Origin: Bremerella sp. P1
Lineage (GTDB): Bacteria; Planctomycetota; Planctomycetia; Pirellulales; Pirellulaceae
Assembly: GCF_028748185.1 (NCBI RefSeq)
Contig: NZ_CP118164.1
Location: 5,605,814 to 5,669,813, forward strand
Length of the DNA: 64,000 bases
Reading direction: 5' to 3'
Shown here: positions 1 through 8,900 of the stretch, in pieces
Layout: the number at the start of each line of letters is the position of its first letter
How positions within the stretch are numbered: position 1 is the first letter of the stretch
Position numbers and translations under genes: made by a program
The notes under the pieces: generated by a model
Told to the model about the DNA's origin: nothing
Database searches by the model: none
Seen by the model: only the letters and a program-made list of their open reading frames with translations

Positions 1-626
1 TGCAGCTGCTCGACGATCCTCCTCAGCCCTCACGCGACCAGGTCGAAGCCGTGCTGCCCATGTATCTGGGAACAATTCAGCAAGTGCCCCCGGCCTTCTC
101 GGCGTTGAAAGTCGCGGGCAAGAGGGCCTACGATTTGGCTCGCCAGGGAAAGGAAGTGGAACTGGCCAGCCGCGAGATCGAAGTCTACGCGATCGAGATC
201 CTGGCGTACGACTATCCGGAACTCCGGATGCGTATCAAGTGCGGCAGTGGTACGTATATTCGTTCGTTGGGACGCGACATCGCGCGAGACCTGAGGACCG
301 AGGCGATCATGTCCGAGCTAGTCCGCACGGCGATCGGCAGTTTTGAAATCGCGGACGCCTTTCAGCCAGACGATCAGTTAAGTCGCGGGAAGTTGGCCGC
401 TTCGCTGCAGCCAACCTCGTTGGCGGTCTCGCAACTGCCCCACGCAACGGTGAGCCAGGAAGAGATCCTCCGGCTGGCCCAGGGGAAGTTGATCGAAGTC
501 TCGGTGCCTGCGGCTGCAGAGGAAGTCGCCGCGATGACCACCGCTGGCGAACTGGTCGCGGTGCTTGTGCCTGGCAAAGAGGGCGGGTGGCGGACGATTC
601 GCAACTTTGCCAACGACTACCTGTAA
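1..626 (+). CDS. truB: tRNA pseudouridine(55) synthase TruB, 3' part
   Basis: Converts U55 to pseudouridine in the T-loop of tRNAs. The open frame runs in from the left edge (first full codon at base 3), so the N-terminal part with the catalytic aspartate lies outside the window. About 207 residues remain. They match the family core: the PPAFSALKVAGKRAYDLAR stretch (E. coli-like PPxxSAxK...G...Y..AR), then the tRNA-contacting GTYIRSLGRDIA segment, then a C-terminal extension of about 60 residues with PUA-like character. GTG at 51 is an internal codon rather than a start, because homology continues upstream of it. It reads in the same direction as ftsK, with a 178-base gap. The stop is TAA at 624-626. 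The assignment is firm; only the missing 5' end limits the entry. Confidence 0.93.
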   Translation, partial: QLLDDPPQPSRDQVEAVLPMYLGTIQQVPPAFSALKVAGKRAYDLARQGKEVELASREIEVYAIEILAYDYPELRMRIKCGSGTYIRSLGRDIARDLRTEAIMSELVRTAIGSFEIADAFQPDDQLSRGKLAASLQPTSLAVSQLPHATVSQEEILRLAQGKLIEVSVPAAAEEVAAMTTAGELVAVLVPGKEGGWRTIRNFANDYL

Positions 627-804
627 CGACTGTATCGAAAGTGCGGCACGTTTCGGATCTGAGCGTTAGCGAATCGCGCTTATGGCCGAAAAACGAACTG
701 CGGCCTCATCGCTAGCAGTGCCGAAGGAGGAAAGTGGAGCGCTGTAACGCGAGTGTGAGCTCGGGTCAGTTGCTATCGATCTCCCCAGTTTCCCGGCACC
801 GTGC

Positions 805-3717
805 ATGTTCGAAGAACGAAGTATCCAGCGAGACTTGATCGCCATTGGATTGTCTGCGTTGACAATCTTCTTGGCGTTGTCGCTGCTGTCGTATCGCCCG
901 GATGATGCCATCGGCGAGCTGCCTGCTCCATTCTCTGCGATCTATCAGCCTGATCAGGTCGCGTATCCACAACCGCACCAGGTGCACAATCTGTGTGGTG
1001 GCGTTGGAGCGCTGGCAGCTGATTTTCTACTAGTGACCCTGGGAGTCGGGGCTTACTTCGCTGTGGTCAGCATGGCCGCGTTCGATGTCATTCTATTGAT
1101 GCGGAAAGAAATCACGTCACCAGCTGCCCGTCTGATTGGCTGGCTAATGACCTTGATGGGCATTACCACGCTGGTAACGATCGTTGCTCCCGGTGCTTCG
1201 CCTGGTCCAATCAGTAGCTCCGGCGGACGGCTGGGCCTGATCGGTCAGCAATTCTTGAGCGAGCACTTCGCAACGACCGGGGCGGTGATTCTGTGCCTGG
1301 CGGTAACAGCGTGTGGTCTGCTGCTGTGTACCGAGTACGAGCTGGTTCGTCTCACGGTGTGGAGCTTCCTGAAAGCCAAGGAAAAGACACAAGCCGGAGC
1401 GGCTGCCTGGAAGACGCGTCGCGAGCGTCTGAAGGAAGAACGCAAGGCAAAGCTATTGGCCGAATTTGGCCTGGATGGTGAAGAGGGAGAATACGAAGAA
1501 GAGGACGTCGAATACGACGAACAGGGCGTCCGTATCAAGATCGGTGGTCGTCAGATCAAGACCGACGTCGACGAAGAGATTCCGTTTGAAGATGGCGAAG
1601 AGGTCTTCGAAGAGGAAGCTGCCGGCGACGAAGAGGAATACGAGGAAGAGGAGTACGAAGAGGAAGAAGAGATCGACGAAGAAGTCGAAGAGGAACTCGG
1701 CGAAGAAGAAGCGGACGAGGAAGTCCCCATCACGCGCGTCGAAAAGCCGGAAGAAACGGCGCTGTCGGTCAAGAACCGCAACAGCAAGAAGCAGCAGCAG
1801 GACGATGCCCGCAAGAACGTGATGAGCGAGCTCGACAATGCTGCCAATGGCCAGACCAATCCCAAGAACTACGAGCTACCTCCGATCGAGCTGTTGATCG
1901 AGAGCGACGACTTCTCGTTCGACGAGCAGGAACGCGAAGTCCGCAAGAAGGCCAAGGTCCTGGAGAAGACGTTCCTCAACTTCGGCTTCAATGTGAAGGT
2001 GGTCGAAATCGAAACCGGCCCGGTCATTGCCCAGTATGAAGTCGAGCTGGAAGCCGGTCTGCGTCTCTCGAAGATCACCGGTCTGGCCGACGACTTAGCG
2101 ATTGCCCTGCGTGTGCCGAGCGTGCGTATTGTGGCCCCAATCCCCGGTAAGAATACCGTCGGTATCGAAGTGCCTAACGACGAACGCCAGATGGTTCGCC
2201 TGCGCGAGGTGATGGAAGAAGCCAGCGGTCGTATCGGCAAGATGAAGGTGCCGATCTTCCTGGGTAAAGACGTCTCAGGCAACTCGCTCGCGGTCGACTT
2301 GGCTTCGATGCCTCACCTTTTGATCGCCGGTCGTACAGGTACCGGTAAGTCGGTCTGTTTGAACGCGCTGATTACTTCCATCCTGATGACGCGTCGCCCG
2401 GATGAAGTGCGGATGCTGATGATCGACCCGAAGATGGTCGAACTCTCTTGCTACCGCACGCTGCCGCACCTGATGCATCCAGTGGTGACCGATATGAAGA
2501 AGGCCGAAGCCATCTTGGCTTGGGCGGTCGAGAAGATGGAAGAGCGTTACCAGCTGCTGGCCCAGGTCGGCGTGCGTCACTTGAGCGCCTTCAACGCGCT
2601 GGGTGAAGAAGAAATCTGGGATCGCATGGGTGCCGAAGACGAGGGTGAACGTAACAACGTCGCGACACACCTGCCGTACATCGTAATCGTGGCGGACGAA
2701 ATCGCGGACATGATGATGACGGCCGGCAAAGAGGTCGAGCAGCACATTATTCGCCTGGCCCAGAAGTCGCGTGCGGTCGGTATTCACTTGATCCTAGCCA
2801 CGCAGAAGCCAACGGTCGATGTTATTACCGGTTTGATCAAGTCGAACTTGCCGGCACGTATCTCCTTCCAGGTTGCCAGCCGTACGGACAGCCGCGTGGT
2901 GCTCGATGAAATGGGTGCCGACAAGCTTTTGGGTAACGGTGACATGCTCTTCCTCTGGCCAGGCACCTCGACCCTGATGCGTGGTCAAGGTACGTACCTG
3001 TCCGACGAAGAAATCAACCGCGTGGTCGAGTTCGTGAGTACTGGCGAACAAGACTTCGTGAAGGAACTCGTTCAGCTGAAGGTCGAAGACGGCGCGACCG
3101 CCGACCCGGCCAAGATGAAGAAACGCGACGATCTCTACGAGCAAGCGGTCGATGTGATCGTCGCCGAGCAGCGCGGCAGTGTGTCGCTACTGCAGCGAGC
3201 TTTGGGTGTGGGGTACGGACGTGGTGCCCGGCTGATCGACTTCATGGCCGAAGACGGAATCGTGGGACCGTACAACGGATCGCAGGCCCGCGAAGTGATC
3301 ATCACTCCAGAAGAGTGGGAATTGATGAAGTCGGGACAATCGACCGGCGGCGCTGCGGCGAGTGAAGAGGTCGAAGAAGAAGCCCCTGCGCCAAAAGCGA
3401 AACGCTCGAACAAGATTCGTCCGCACCTGGTGGAAGACGAAGAGGAAGAAGAGGAAGTCAACGAAGAGGCCGAATACGAAGAGTACGAGGAAGAAGAAGC
3501 CGAATACGAAGAGGAAGACGGCGAAGAGGCGGAGTACGAGGACGAAGAAGAAGCCGAATACGAAGACGGTGAAGAAGCGGAATACGAAGAGGAAGAGTAC
3601 GAAGAAGAGGACGCCGAGTACGAGGAAGAAGAATCCGAAGAGGAGTACGAGGAAGAGAAAGAGTACGAGGAGGAAGACGACGAAGAAGACGGCAAGTACT
3701 ACGAAGAGAGTGCTTAG
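805..3717 (+). CDS. ftsK: DNA translocase FtsK/SpoIIIE with long acidic linker and tail
   Basis: Membrane-anchored, ATP-driven hexameric DNA pump that clears and resolves chromosomes at the division septum. Four hydrophobic segments lie in residues 11-29, 65-95, 107-130 and 150-178. An acidic linker follows (about 219-320, Glu/Tyr/Asp rich), then the alpha/beta motor with Walker A GRTGTGKS at 509-516 and Walker B IVIVADE ending at D631-E632, then the winged-helix gamma domain (about 772-833) that reads KOPS-like sites in the family. The protein does not stop there, as most FtsK proteins do, but adds about 120 residues dominated by E, Y and D. The ATG at 805 is chosen because an in-frame TAA at 745 lies upstream with no other good start between. 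There is no Shine-Dalgarno at proper spacing. Family assignment is certain; the tail's role is unknown. Confidence 0.96.
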   Translation: MFEERSIQRDLIAIGLSALTIFLALSLLSYRPDDAIGELPAPFSAIYQPDQVAYPQPHQVHNLCGGVGALAADFLLVTLGVGAYFAVVSMAAFDVILLMRKEITSPAARLIGWLMTLMGITTLVTIVAPGASPGPISSSGGRLGLIGQQFLSEHFATTGAVILCLAVTACGLLLCTEYELVRLTVWSFLKAKEKTQAGAAAWKTRRERLKEERKAKLLAEFGLDGEEGEYEEEDVEYDEQGVRIKIGGRQIKTDVDEEIPFEDGEEVFEEEAAGDEEEYEEEEYEEEEEIDEEVEEELGEEEADEEVPITRVEKPEETALSVKNRNSKKQQQDDARKNVMSELDNAANGQTNPKNYELPPIELLIESDDFSFDEQEREVRKKAKVLEKTFLNFGFNVKVVEIETGPVIAQYEVELEAGLRLSKITGLADDLAIALRVPSVRIVAPIPGKNTVGIEVPNDERQMVRLREVMEEASGRIGKMKVPIFLGKDVSGNSLAVDLASMPHLLIAGRTGTGKSVCLNALITSILMTRRPDEVRMLMIDPKMVELSCYRTLPHLMHPVVTDMKKAEAILAWAVEKMEERYQLLAQVGVRHLSAFNALGEEEIWDRMGAEDEGERNNVATHLPYIVIVADEIADMMMTAGKEVEQHIIRLAQKSRAVGIHLILATQKPTVDVITGLIKSNLPARISFQVASRTDSRVVLDEMGADKLLGNGDMLFLWPGTSTLMRGQGTYLSDEEINRVVEFVSTGEQDFVKELVQLKVEDGATADPAKMKKRDDLYEQAVDVIVAEQRGSVSLLQRALGVGYGRGARLIDFMAEDGIVGPYNGSQAREVIITPEEWELMKSGQSTGGAAASEEVEEEAPAPKAKRSNKIRPHLVEDEEEEEEVNEEAEYEEYEEEEAEYEEEDGEEAEYEDEEEAEYEDGEEAEYEEEEYEEEDAEYEEEESEEEYEEEKEYEEEDDEEDGKYYEESA

Positions 3718-3926
3718 CGTCAAGCTGAAGTCGTGCCTGCTACACGAGTTACAGCATCACATGCTTTGTCCGTCAGTATCGCCGATCGACGCCGCAGCGA
3801 AGGATTTGCTGACCCGACACATCGGCCCCCACGAAAGTTCTGGAAAGCAAAACGAGCCTGACGGTATCGCCGTGTGTCTTTCGCAAAGTGGGAGAATCCT
3901 GCCAGGGGGCGACAACGAGCCACAAC

Positions 3927-3955
3927 TTGACAGTTCTTATTGCCACACCTAAACT
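3927..3955 (+). promoter_or_regulatory. Sigma-70-type promoter for the cimA leader
   Basis: A perfect -35 box TTGACA (3927-3932), a 17-base spacer and TAAACT (3950-3955, 4 of 6 consensus) predict transcription start near 3960-3962. It sits in the 476-base gap between ftsK and cimA. The first part of that gap (3718-3926) holds nothing I can support as a gene. No comparable promoter is visible between the terminator at 4101-4135 and cimA, so cimA transcription probably depends on this start plus read-through. Confidence 0.65.
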
Positions 3956-3996
3956 TACGACTTCAAAAGACTTAAAAATAGCCCTTCGGGGATACC

Positions 3997-4071
3997 ATGT
4001 TGCAGCCCGTTACTGACATTACCGTAGTAAGCACGATTAGCATTGTGGGAGTACCCACAACCTCGGCGTAG
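3997..4071 (+). CDS. Leader peptide of the cimA attenuator (24 aa)
   Basis: An ATG frame of 24 codons ending in TAG. After MLQP it reads VTDITVVSTISIVGV and then PTTSA: five Val, three Ile, one Leu and five Thr. That is nine branched-chain residues out of 24, with clustered Val-Val and Ile-Ser-Ile-Val runs. A weak ribosome-binding site, CGGGGAT, lies five to ten bases upstream beside a CCC-TTCG-GGG tetraloop hairpin. A small hairpin (TTGTGGG, loop AGTA, CCCACAA; 4043-4060) inside the frame could act as a pause site. The peptide probably has no function beyond being translated: stalling at Val, Ile or Thr codons would report shortage of the charged tRNA. It is too short to be supported by homology; support comes from its composition and position. 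Confidence 0.65.
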   Translation: MLQPVTDITVVSTISIVGVPTTSA

Positions 4072-4100
4072 GGACTGCGAACACGAATGATTCAAAGGTA

Positions 4101-4135
4101 AGCCCTGACGCCAAAACGGTTTCAGGGCTTTTTTG
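4101..4135 (+). terminator. Intrinsic terminator (attenuator hairpin 3:4)
   Basis: The stem AGCCCTGA (4101-4108) pairs perfectly with TCAGGGCT (4122-4129) over a 13-base loop and is followed by a T-run (4129-4134). It stands 30 bases after the leader-peptide stop and 58 bases before the cimA ATG. It is too far from ftsK, and on the wrong side of a strong promoter, to be only the ftsK terminator. Confidence 0.8.
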
Positions 4136-4193
4136 TTGAACCGATGCTTCTGGCTTGCCCAGGCGTATTGGTCCCACTTGAGCGGATCGCCCC

Positions 4194-5816
4194 ATGAAAA
4201 AGATTGAAATCTACGACACGACCTTGCGTGACGGCGCCCAAGGAGAAGGCGTCAGCTTTTCCCTGCAGGACAAGCTGGCCATTACCGAGCGTCTGGACGA
4301 AATCGGGGTCGATTTCATCGAGGGGGGCTATCCTCTTTCTAACGAGAAAGACGCCGAATACTTCCGCCGTGTCCAAGAGATGGACCTGAAGCAGATCAAG
4401 GTCTGCGCCTTTGGCATGACGCGTCGCAAGGGGATGGACGCCAAAGACGACCCCGGTATGCAGGCCCTGCTCAACTCGGGCGCGCCCGTGCTGACGATCG
4501 TTGGCAAGACGCACGACTTCCACGTGACCGACGTCTTGCGGGTGACCTTGGAAGAGAACCTGGCGATGATCGAGGACTCGGTCGGCTTGATGGTGACCGA
4601 GGGACGCGAAGTCATCTACGACGCCGAACACTTCTTCGACGGCTGGAAGGCGAACCCCGCGTACGCCGCTCAGACGATTCAATCCGCCGCCAAGGCTGGT
4701 GCTCGCATGGTGGTGCTGTGCGATACCAACGGCGGCAGCTTGCCCGAAGAAATCGCCGAACTGACCAAGGCCGCGATCGACGCCTTGAAGGAGTTTGGCG
4801 TACCGGTAGGGATCCATACCCACAACGATGGCGACCTGGCTGTTGCCAATGCCTTGGCCGCAGTCGATGCCGGAGCCCAGCAGATCCAAGGAACCATCAA
4901 TGGTTTCGGCGAACGCTGTGGCAACGCCGACTTGATTTCGTGCGTGGCAAACCTCGCGCTCAAGAAGCAGGGCTATGAAGTCCTTGGTGGCGATGGACTC
5001 GAGCATCTGACCGAGCTGTCGCGATTCGTCTACGACACGGCCAACGTCAATCGACGTAACAATCAGGCCTTTGTGGGCCAGAGTGCTTTCGCTCACAAGG
5101 GCGGAATGCACGTGCACGCCGTGAACCGGGCAGCTTCCAGTTACGAGCACATCTCGCCGGAAGCCGTCGGCAACGAACGCCGCGTGCTGGTGAGCGAACT
5201 TTCGGGTCGCTCAAACATCATGGCCCTGACGACCAAGATGAATATCGAGCAAGACCGCGAGGTCATGGACAAGATTCTGGCCAGCGTGGTCGAACTGGAA
5301 AACCAAGGCTTCCAATTCGAAGCTGCCGAAGCGTCGTTTGAACTTTTGGTTCGCAAGACCTTGGGAACGTTCAATCCGCACTTCAGCACGCTCAAGTACC
5401 ACGTCGAAGTCGAAGACGTCGTCCACCATCAAGACCTGGAGCTAACCACCGAGGCGACGGTCAAGCTTGATGTTGCCGATCGGATCAAGCACGAGGTAGG
5501 TGAAGGGGATGGCCCGATCGACGCGCTGAGCGCAGCACTGCGTAAGGCGCTGCTGGAAACCTATCCGAACCTGAACCAGTTGAAGCTGGTCGACTACAAG
5601 GTCCGCGTGGTCAACAGCGAAGCAGGCACGGCAGCTCGAACGCGTGTACAGATCGAATGTAGCGACGAGCACGACGTCTGGGGAACCATCGGCGTCAGCG
5701 AAAACATCATCCAGGCCAGCTGGAATGCGTTGGTCGATGCGGTCGAATACAAGCTGCACAAGGACGAAGCGGCAAACGAAAAGCCGACTAATCCTGAAGT
5801 CGCAGCGACGAATTAG
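4194..5816 (+). CDS. cimA: (R)-citramalate synthase CimA
   Basis: Condenses pyruvate and acetyl-CoA to (R)-citramalate, the first step of the threonine-independent route to 2-oxobutyrate and isoleucine. It belongs to the DRE-TIM metallolyase family: TLRDGAQ with R12-D13 near the start, the metal-binding HTHN at 208-211, and a GTINGFGERCGNADL segment. The stretch AEHFFDGWKANPAYA is typical of CimA rather than of LeuA or homocitrate synthase. The C-terminal 150 residues form the LeuA-type dimerisation/regulatory domain that gives end-product inhibition. 540 residues is normal for the family. The ATG at 4194 directly precedes the conserved KKIEIYDTT start; no clear Shine-Dalgarno is visible. Expression is probably governed by the attenuator in front of it. 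valS follows 135 bases later on the same strand. 2-Isopropylmalate synthase is the main alternative, but less likely. Confidence 0.92.
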   Translation: MKKIEIYDTTLRDGAQGEGVSFSLQDKLAITERLDEIGVDFIEGGYPLSNEKDAEYFRRVQEMDLKQIKVCAFGMTRRKGMDAKDDPGMQALLNSGAPVLTIVGKTHDFHVTDVLRVTLEENLAMIEDSVGLMVTEGREVIYDAEHFFDGWKANPAYAAQTIQSAAKAGARMVVLCDTNGGSLPEEIAELTKAAIDALKEFGVPVGIHTHNDGDLAVANALAAVDAGAQQIQGTINGFGERCGNADLISCVANLALKKQGYEVLGGDGLEHLTELSRFVYDTANVNRRNNQAFVGQSAFAHKGGMHVHAVNRAASSYEHISPEAVGNERRVLVSELSGRSNIMALTTKMNIEQDREVMDKILASVVELENQGFQFEAAEASFELLVRKTLGTFNPHFSTLKYHVEVEDVVHHQDLELTTEATVKLDVADRIKHEVGEGDGPIDALSAALRKALLETYPNLNQLKLVDYKVRVVNSEAGTAARTRVQIECSDEHDVWGTIGVSENIIQASWNALVDAVEYKLHKDEAANEKPTNPEVAATN

Positions 5817-5828
5817 CCAGTCAAATTG

Positions 5829-5859
5829 AAGGCGGAATCGGCAAGGGATTCCACCGCCG
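5829..5859 (+). repeat. Imperfect hairpin after cimA
   Basis: GGCGGAATC (5831-5839) faces GATTCCACCGCC (5847-5858), a GC-rich imperfect stem just after the cimA stop. No T-run follows, so it is at most a weak terminator or mRNA-end stabiliser. Confidence 0.3.
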
Positions 5860-5898
5860 TCATTCATGTCCCTTCGTCCCGACTTACCCGGGCAAGGG

Positions 5899-5934
5899 AA
5901 CTGAAAACTGAACAATCACACCGAAAACTAAACA
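5899..5934 (+). repeat. ACTGAAAACTGAAC-type intergenic repeat
   Basis: Two related units, ACTGAAAACTGAAC and CCGAAAACTAAACAC, lie in tandem between cimA and valS. The first is identical to a motif in the cysD-cysNC spacer (39648-39661). A shared 14-base word in two intergenic sites suggests a dispersed repeat, but only two loci are visible here. Confidence 0.4.
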
Positions 5935-5951
5935 CATAGCGAGTCATACTG

Positions 5952-8900
5952 GTGGCGTTTTCCGCTCAGGATATTCCCAATCGATTTGATTTTTCGATCT
6001 CGCCAAAAATCTACGAATACTGGGAATCGCAGGGATTCTTTCATAGCGAGCCCGACCCCAATCGCGAGCCGTTCACGATCGTCATCCCGCCTCCCAACGT
6101 GACTGGGGCGTTGCATTTGGGGCACGCGCTCAACAACACGCTGCAAGACGTGTTGATTCGTTACAAACGCCTGAAGGGCTTCAACACCCTGTGGATGCCA
6201 GGCACCGACCACGCCGGTATCGCCACTCAGGCCGTCGTGGAACGCCGGATCTTCGAGTCGGAAAAGAAGAGCCGACATGACCTGGGGCGTGAAGAACTGG
6301 TCAAGCGTATCTGGGATTGGAAAGACCAGTACGAAAAGCGCATCCTCGGCCAGCTCAAGCGGCTCGGCAGTAGCTGCGACTGGGAACGAACGCGATTCAC
6401 GCTCGACGATACATGTGCTCGGGCGGTGCGTCGAACCTTCTATGATCTGTTCGCCAAGCAGTGGATCTACAAAGGTAAGCGGCTGGTCAACTGGGATACG
6501 TTCCTGCAAACGGCCGTGAGTGACGACGAGGTGTTTCACGAAACGACCGATGGTAGTTTCTGGCACTTTAAGTACCCGGTGATCGACCCGCAGCCCGGCG
6601 AACCGGAGTTTGTGACGATTGCCACCACGCGTCCCGAAACGATGCTGGGTGATACGGCGGTGGCCGTGCATCCCGATCCGGCTAAGGCCCTCGACTCGAT
6701 CGAAGCCGAGCTGAAGCAGAAGCTCAAGGAAGCCCCTGGCAAAGAGAAACCAGCAGTTCAGGAACAACTGGATCAGATTGTCGAGCGGCGCGAGTCGATG
6801 CTACCGCAGTTGATCAAGCTGCGTGATATGGCCCTCGCTGGCCGCAAGCTGATGCTGCCGCTGGTCGATCGCGAGATTCCACTGGTGGCCGATCAATGGG
6901 CCAAGCCCGAACTCGGTTCCGGCTGCGTGAAGATCACGCCTGCTCACGACCCCAACGACTATGAGGTGGGTCGCCGGCAAGAGTTGCCAATGATCAACAT
7001 CTTGAATGCCGACGGTACGATGAATGAGACGACCGGCGAGTACGTCGGGCTGACCATTCCCAAGGCGCGGCAGGCTGTGGTCGAAGATCTCGACAAGCTT
7101 GGCCTCTTGGAAAAGATCGAAGACCGCAAGATCGAGCTGGCCTATTCCGATCGTAGTAAGACCCCAATCGAGCCTTACCTGGCCGACCAGTGGTTCATCA
7201 AGATGGACCAGCTGTCCCAAAGCGCCATGGACGCCGTGAAGGATGGTCGCGTGAAGATCTTCCCGTCGCGATACGCCAACGGCTACCTCGACTGGTTGAG
7301 CGAAAAACGCGATTGGCCTGTCAGCCGCCAGCTGTGGTGGGGGCATCAGATTCCGATCTGGTCGCACGAGTGCACCTACAAGGAAGAGCACGAAAAGCTG
7401 ATCGCGAAGCTCGAAGCCGACCCCGACATTAAGAGTGGCAAGGCCAACTTCCAGGTCGAACGTGACGAAGAGTTGGAAGTGGCCGAGAAGTCAGGCACCA
7501 TCCAAGGCGCCGTCCGCGTTGCCATGCCGTACTCTCAAGTGCACGTGTGCATTGCGGACGAAGACGAAGCACTCGCCAAAAAGTACGAGGCCATGGGCTT
7601 TGTGCGCGAAGAAGACGTGCTTGATACCTGGTTCAGTTCGGCATTGTGGCCGCATTCAACCCTGGGCTGGCCGGAACAGACGCCAGAACTGGCTTACTAC
7701 TACCCGACCAGCACCCTGATCACCAGCCGCGACATCATCACGCTGTGGGTGGCTCGCATGGTGCTGGCTGGTCTGAACAACATGGGCGAAGTGCCGTTCC
7801 GCGAAGTGTTCATTCACCCAACCATTCTGGATGGTCTGGGCGAGCGTATGAGCAAGTCGAAGGGGAACGGCGTCGATCCGTTGGACGTGATCGACAAGTT
7901 CGGTGCCGACTCGCTTCGCTTCGGTTTGGCCTACCTGACCACCGAAACGCAAGACGTGCGTATGCCGGTGCAGTTCGAGTGCCCGCACTGTGATGCACTG
8001 ATCGATCAGACGAAGAAGAATCGTCAGCTTCCACGCGTCGAGTGCAAGAAGTGTGGCAAGCCATTCAGTACGCAGTGGGCCGAAACCGAGGAAGACAAGG
8101 CCCTCCCACGTGGTCCCGTCGTGAGCGAACGCTTCGAGCTGGGACGTAACTTCTGCAACAAGTTGTGGAACGCTGCCCGGTTCACGATGATGAACCTGGA
8201 AGGGTACACGCCAGGCAACGTGTCGCCGGAAGAGATGCAACTGGAAGACCGCTGGATCCTTTCGCGGCTATACACGGTGAGCCAGGAAGTGACCAAGTGC
8301 TACGAGAGCTACGGCTACGCCGATGCGGCTCGAGCAACCTATGACTTTGCTTGGGACGAGTTCTGCAGCTTCTATGTGGAAATCCTTAAGGAACGCTTCC
8401 AGGACGAAAGTCAGCGGGCAGAAGCTCAGCGCGTGATTACTTACGTGCTCGATGCGATGCTGCGTCTGCTGCACCCGATCATTCCGTTCATCACCGAAGA
8501 GATTTGGCAAACGCTCGGCAAGATCGCTCCTGTGCGCGGGATCGAATCGCCTGTCGAGGCGACCGAAAGCATCATGCAGTCGACCTGGCCCGAGATCGAT
8601 TCCAAGTGGGAAGACCGCTCGATCGAACGCCAGTTCTCCGTGTTCCAAGAGACGCTCGGCAGCCTGCGTGAGATTCGCAGCCGTCAGAACATCGCTCCTA
8701 AGGACACGATCGAGTTCGTCATTCGTTGTGACGAGCCGACCGCCAAGCTGTTGGAAACGATGTCGCCGTATTTCCTTTCGATGGCCAACGCCAAGAGCTG
8801 CGGTCTGGGTAAGGATGTGGTCGTGCCGGAAACCAACGCCACGATCACGGTCGGGGATATGGAGATCTTCGTCGACCTGAAGGACTTCATTGATGTCGAG

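Larger units (their letters stand above)
3960..4193 (+). promoter_or_regulatory. Ribosome-mediated transcription attenuator upstream of cimA
   Basis: The leader RNA contains a short Val/Ile/Thr-rich reading frame and three competing pairings. Segment 1 (4002-4013) can pair with segment 2 (4068-4078): GCAG with CTGC, CCC with GGG, TAC with GTA, about ten pairs with small bulges. Segment 2 (GGCGTAGGGACT, 4065-4076) can instead pair with segment 3 (AGCCCTGACGCC, 4101-4112), about eleven pairs with one bulge per strand. Segment 3 pairs with segment 4 (4121-4129) to form a terminator with a T-run. The leader stop codon (4069-4071) lies inside segment 2, so a ribosome that finishes the peptide covers segment 2 and allows termination. 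A ribosome stalled earlier frees segment 2 and lets cimA be transcribed. This is the logic of the E. coli ilv and thr attenuators. The pairings are seen in the sequence; the function is inferred. Confidence 0.7.

Noticed and set aside
724-838. Perfect AAGGAGG (724-730) before a 34-codon GTG frame overlapping the ftsK start
   Set aside because: The spacing to the GTG is only three bases, the peptide has no special composition, and no terminator or alternative pairing was seen. An in-frame TAA rules out a longer ftsK.
3135-3723. Ser/Tyr-rich and Phe/Leu-rich minus-strand frames opposite the ftsK tail
   Set aside because: They are complements of the repetitive Glu/Tyr codons of ftsK, so the composition is a by-product.
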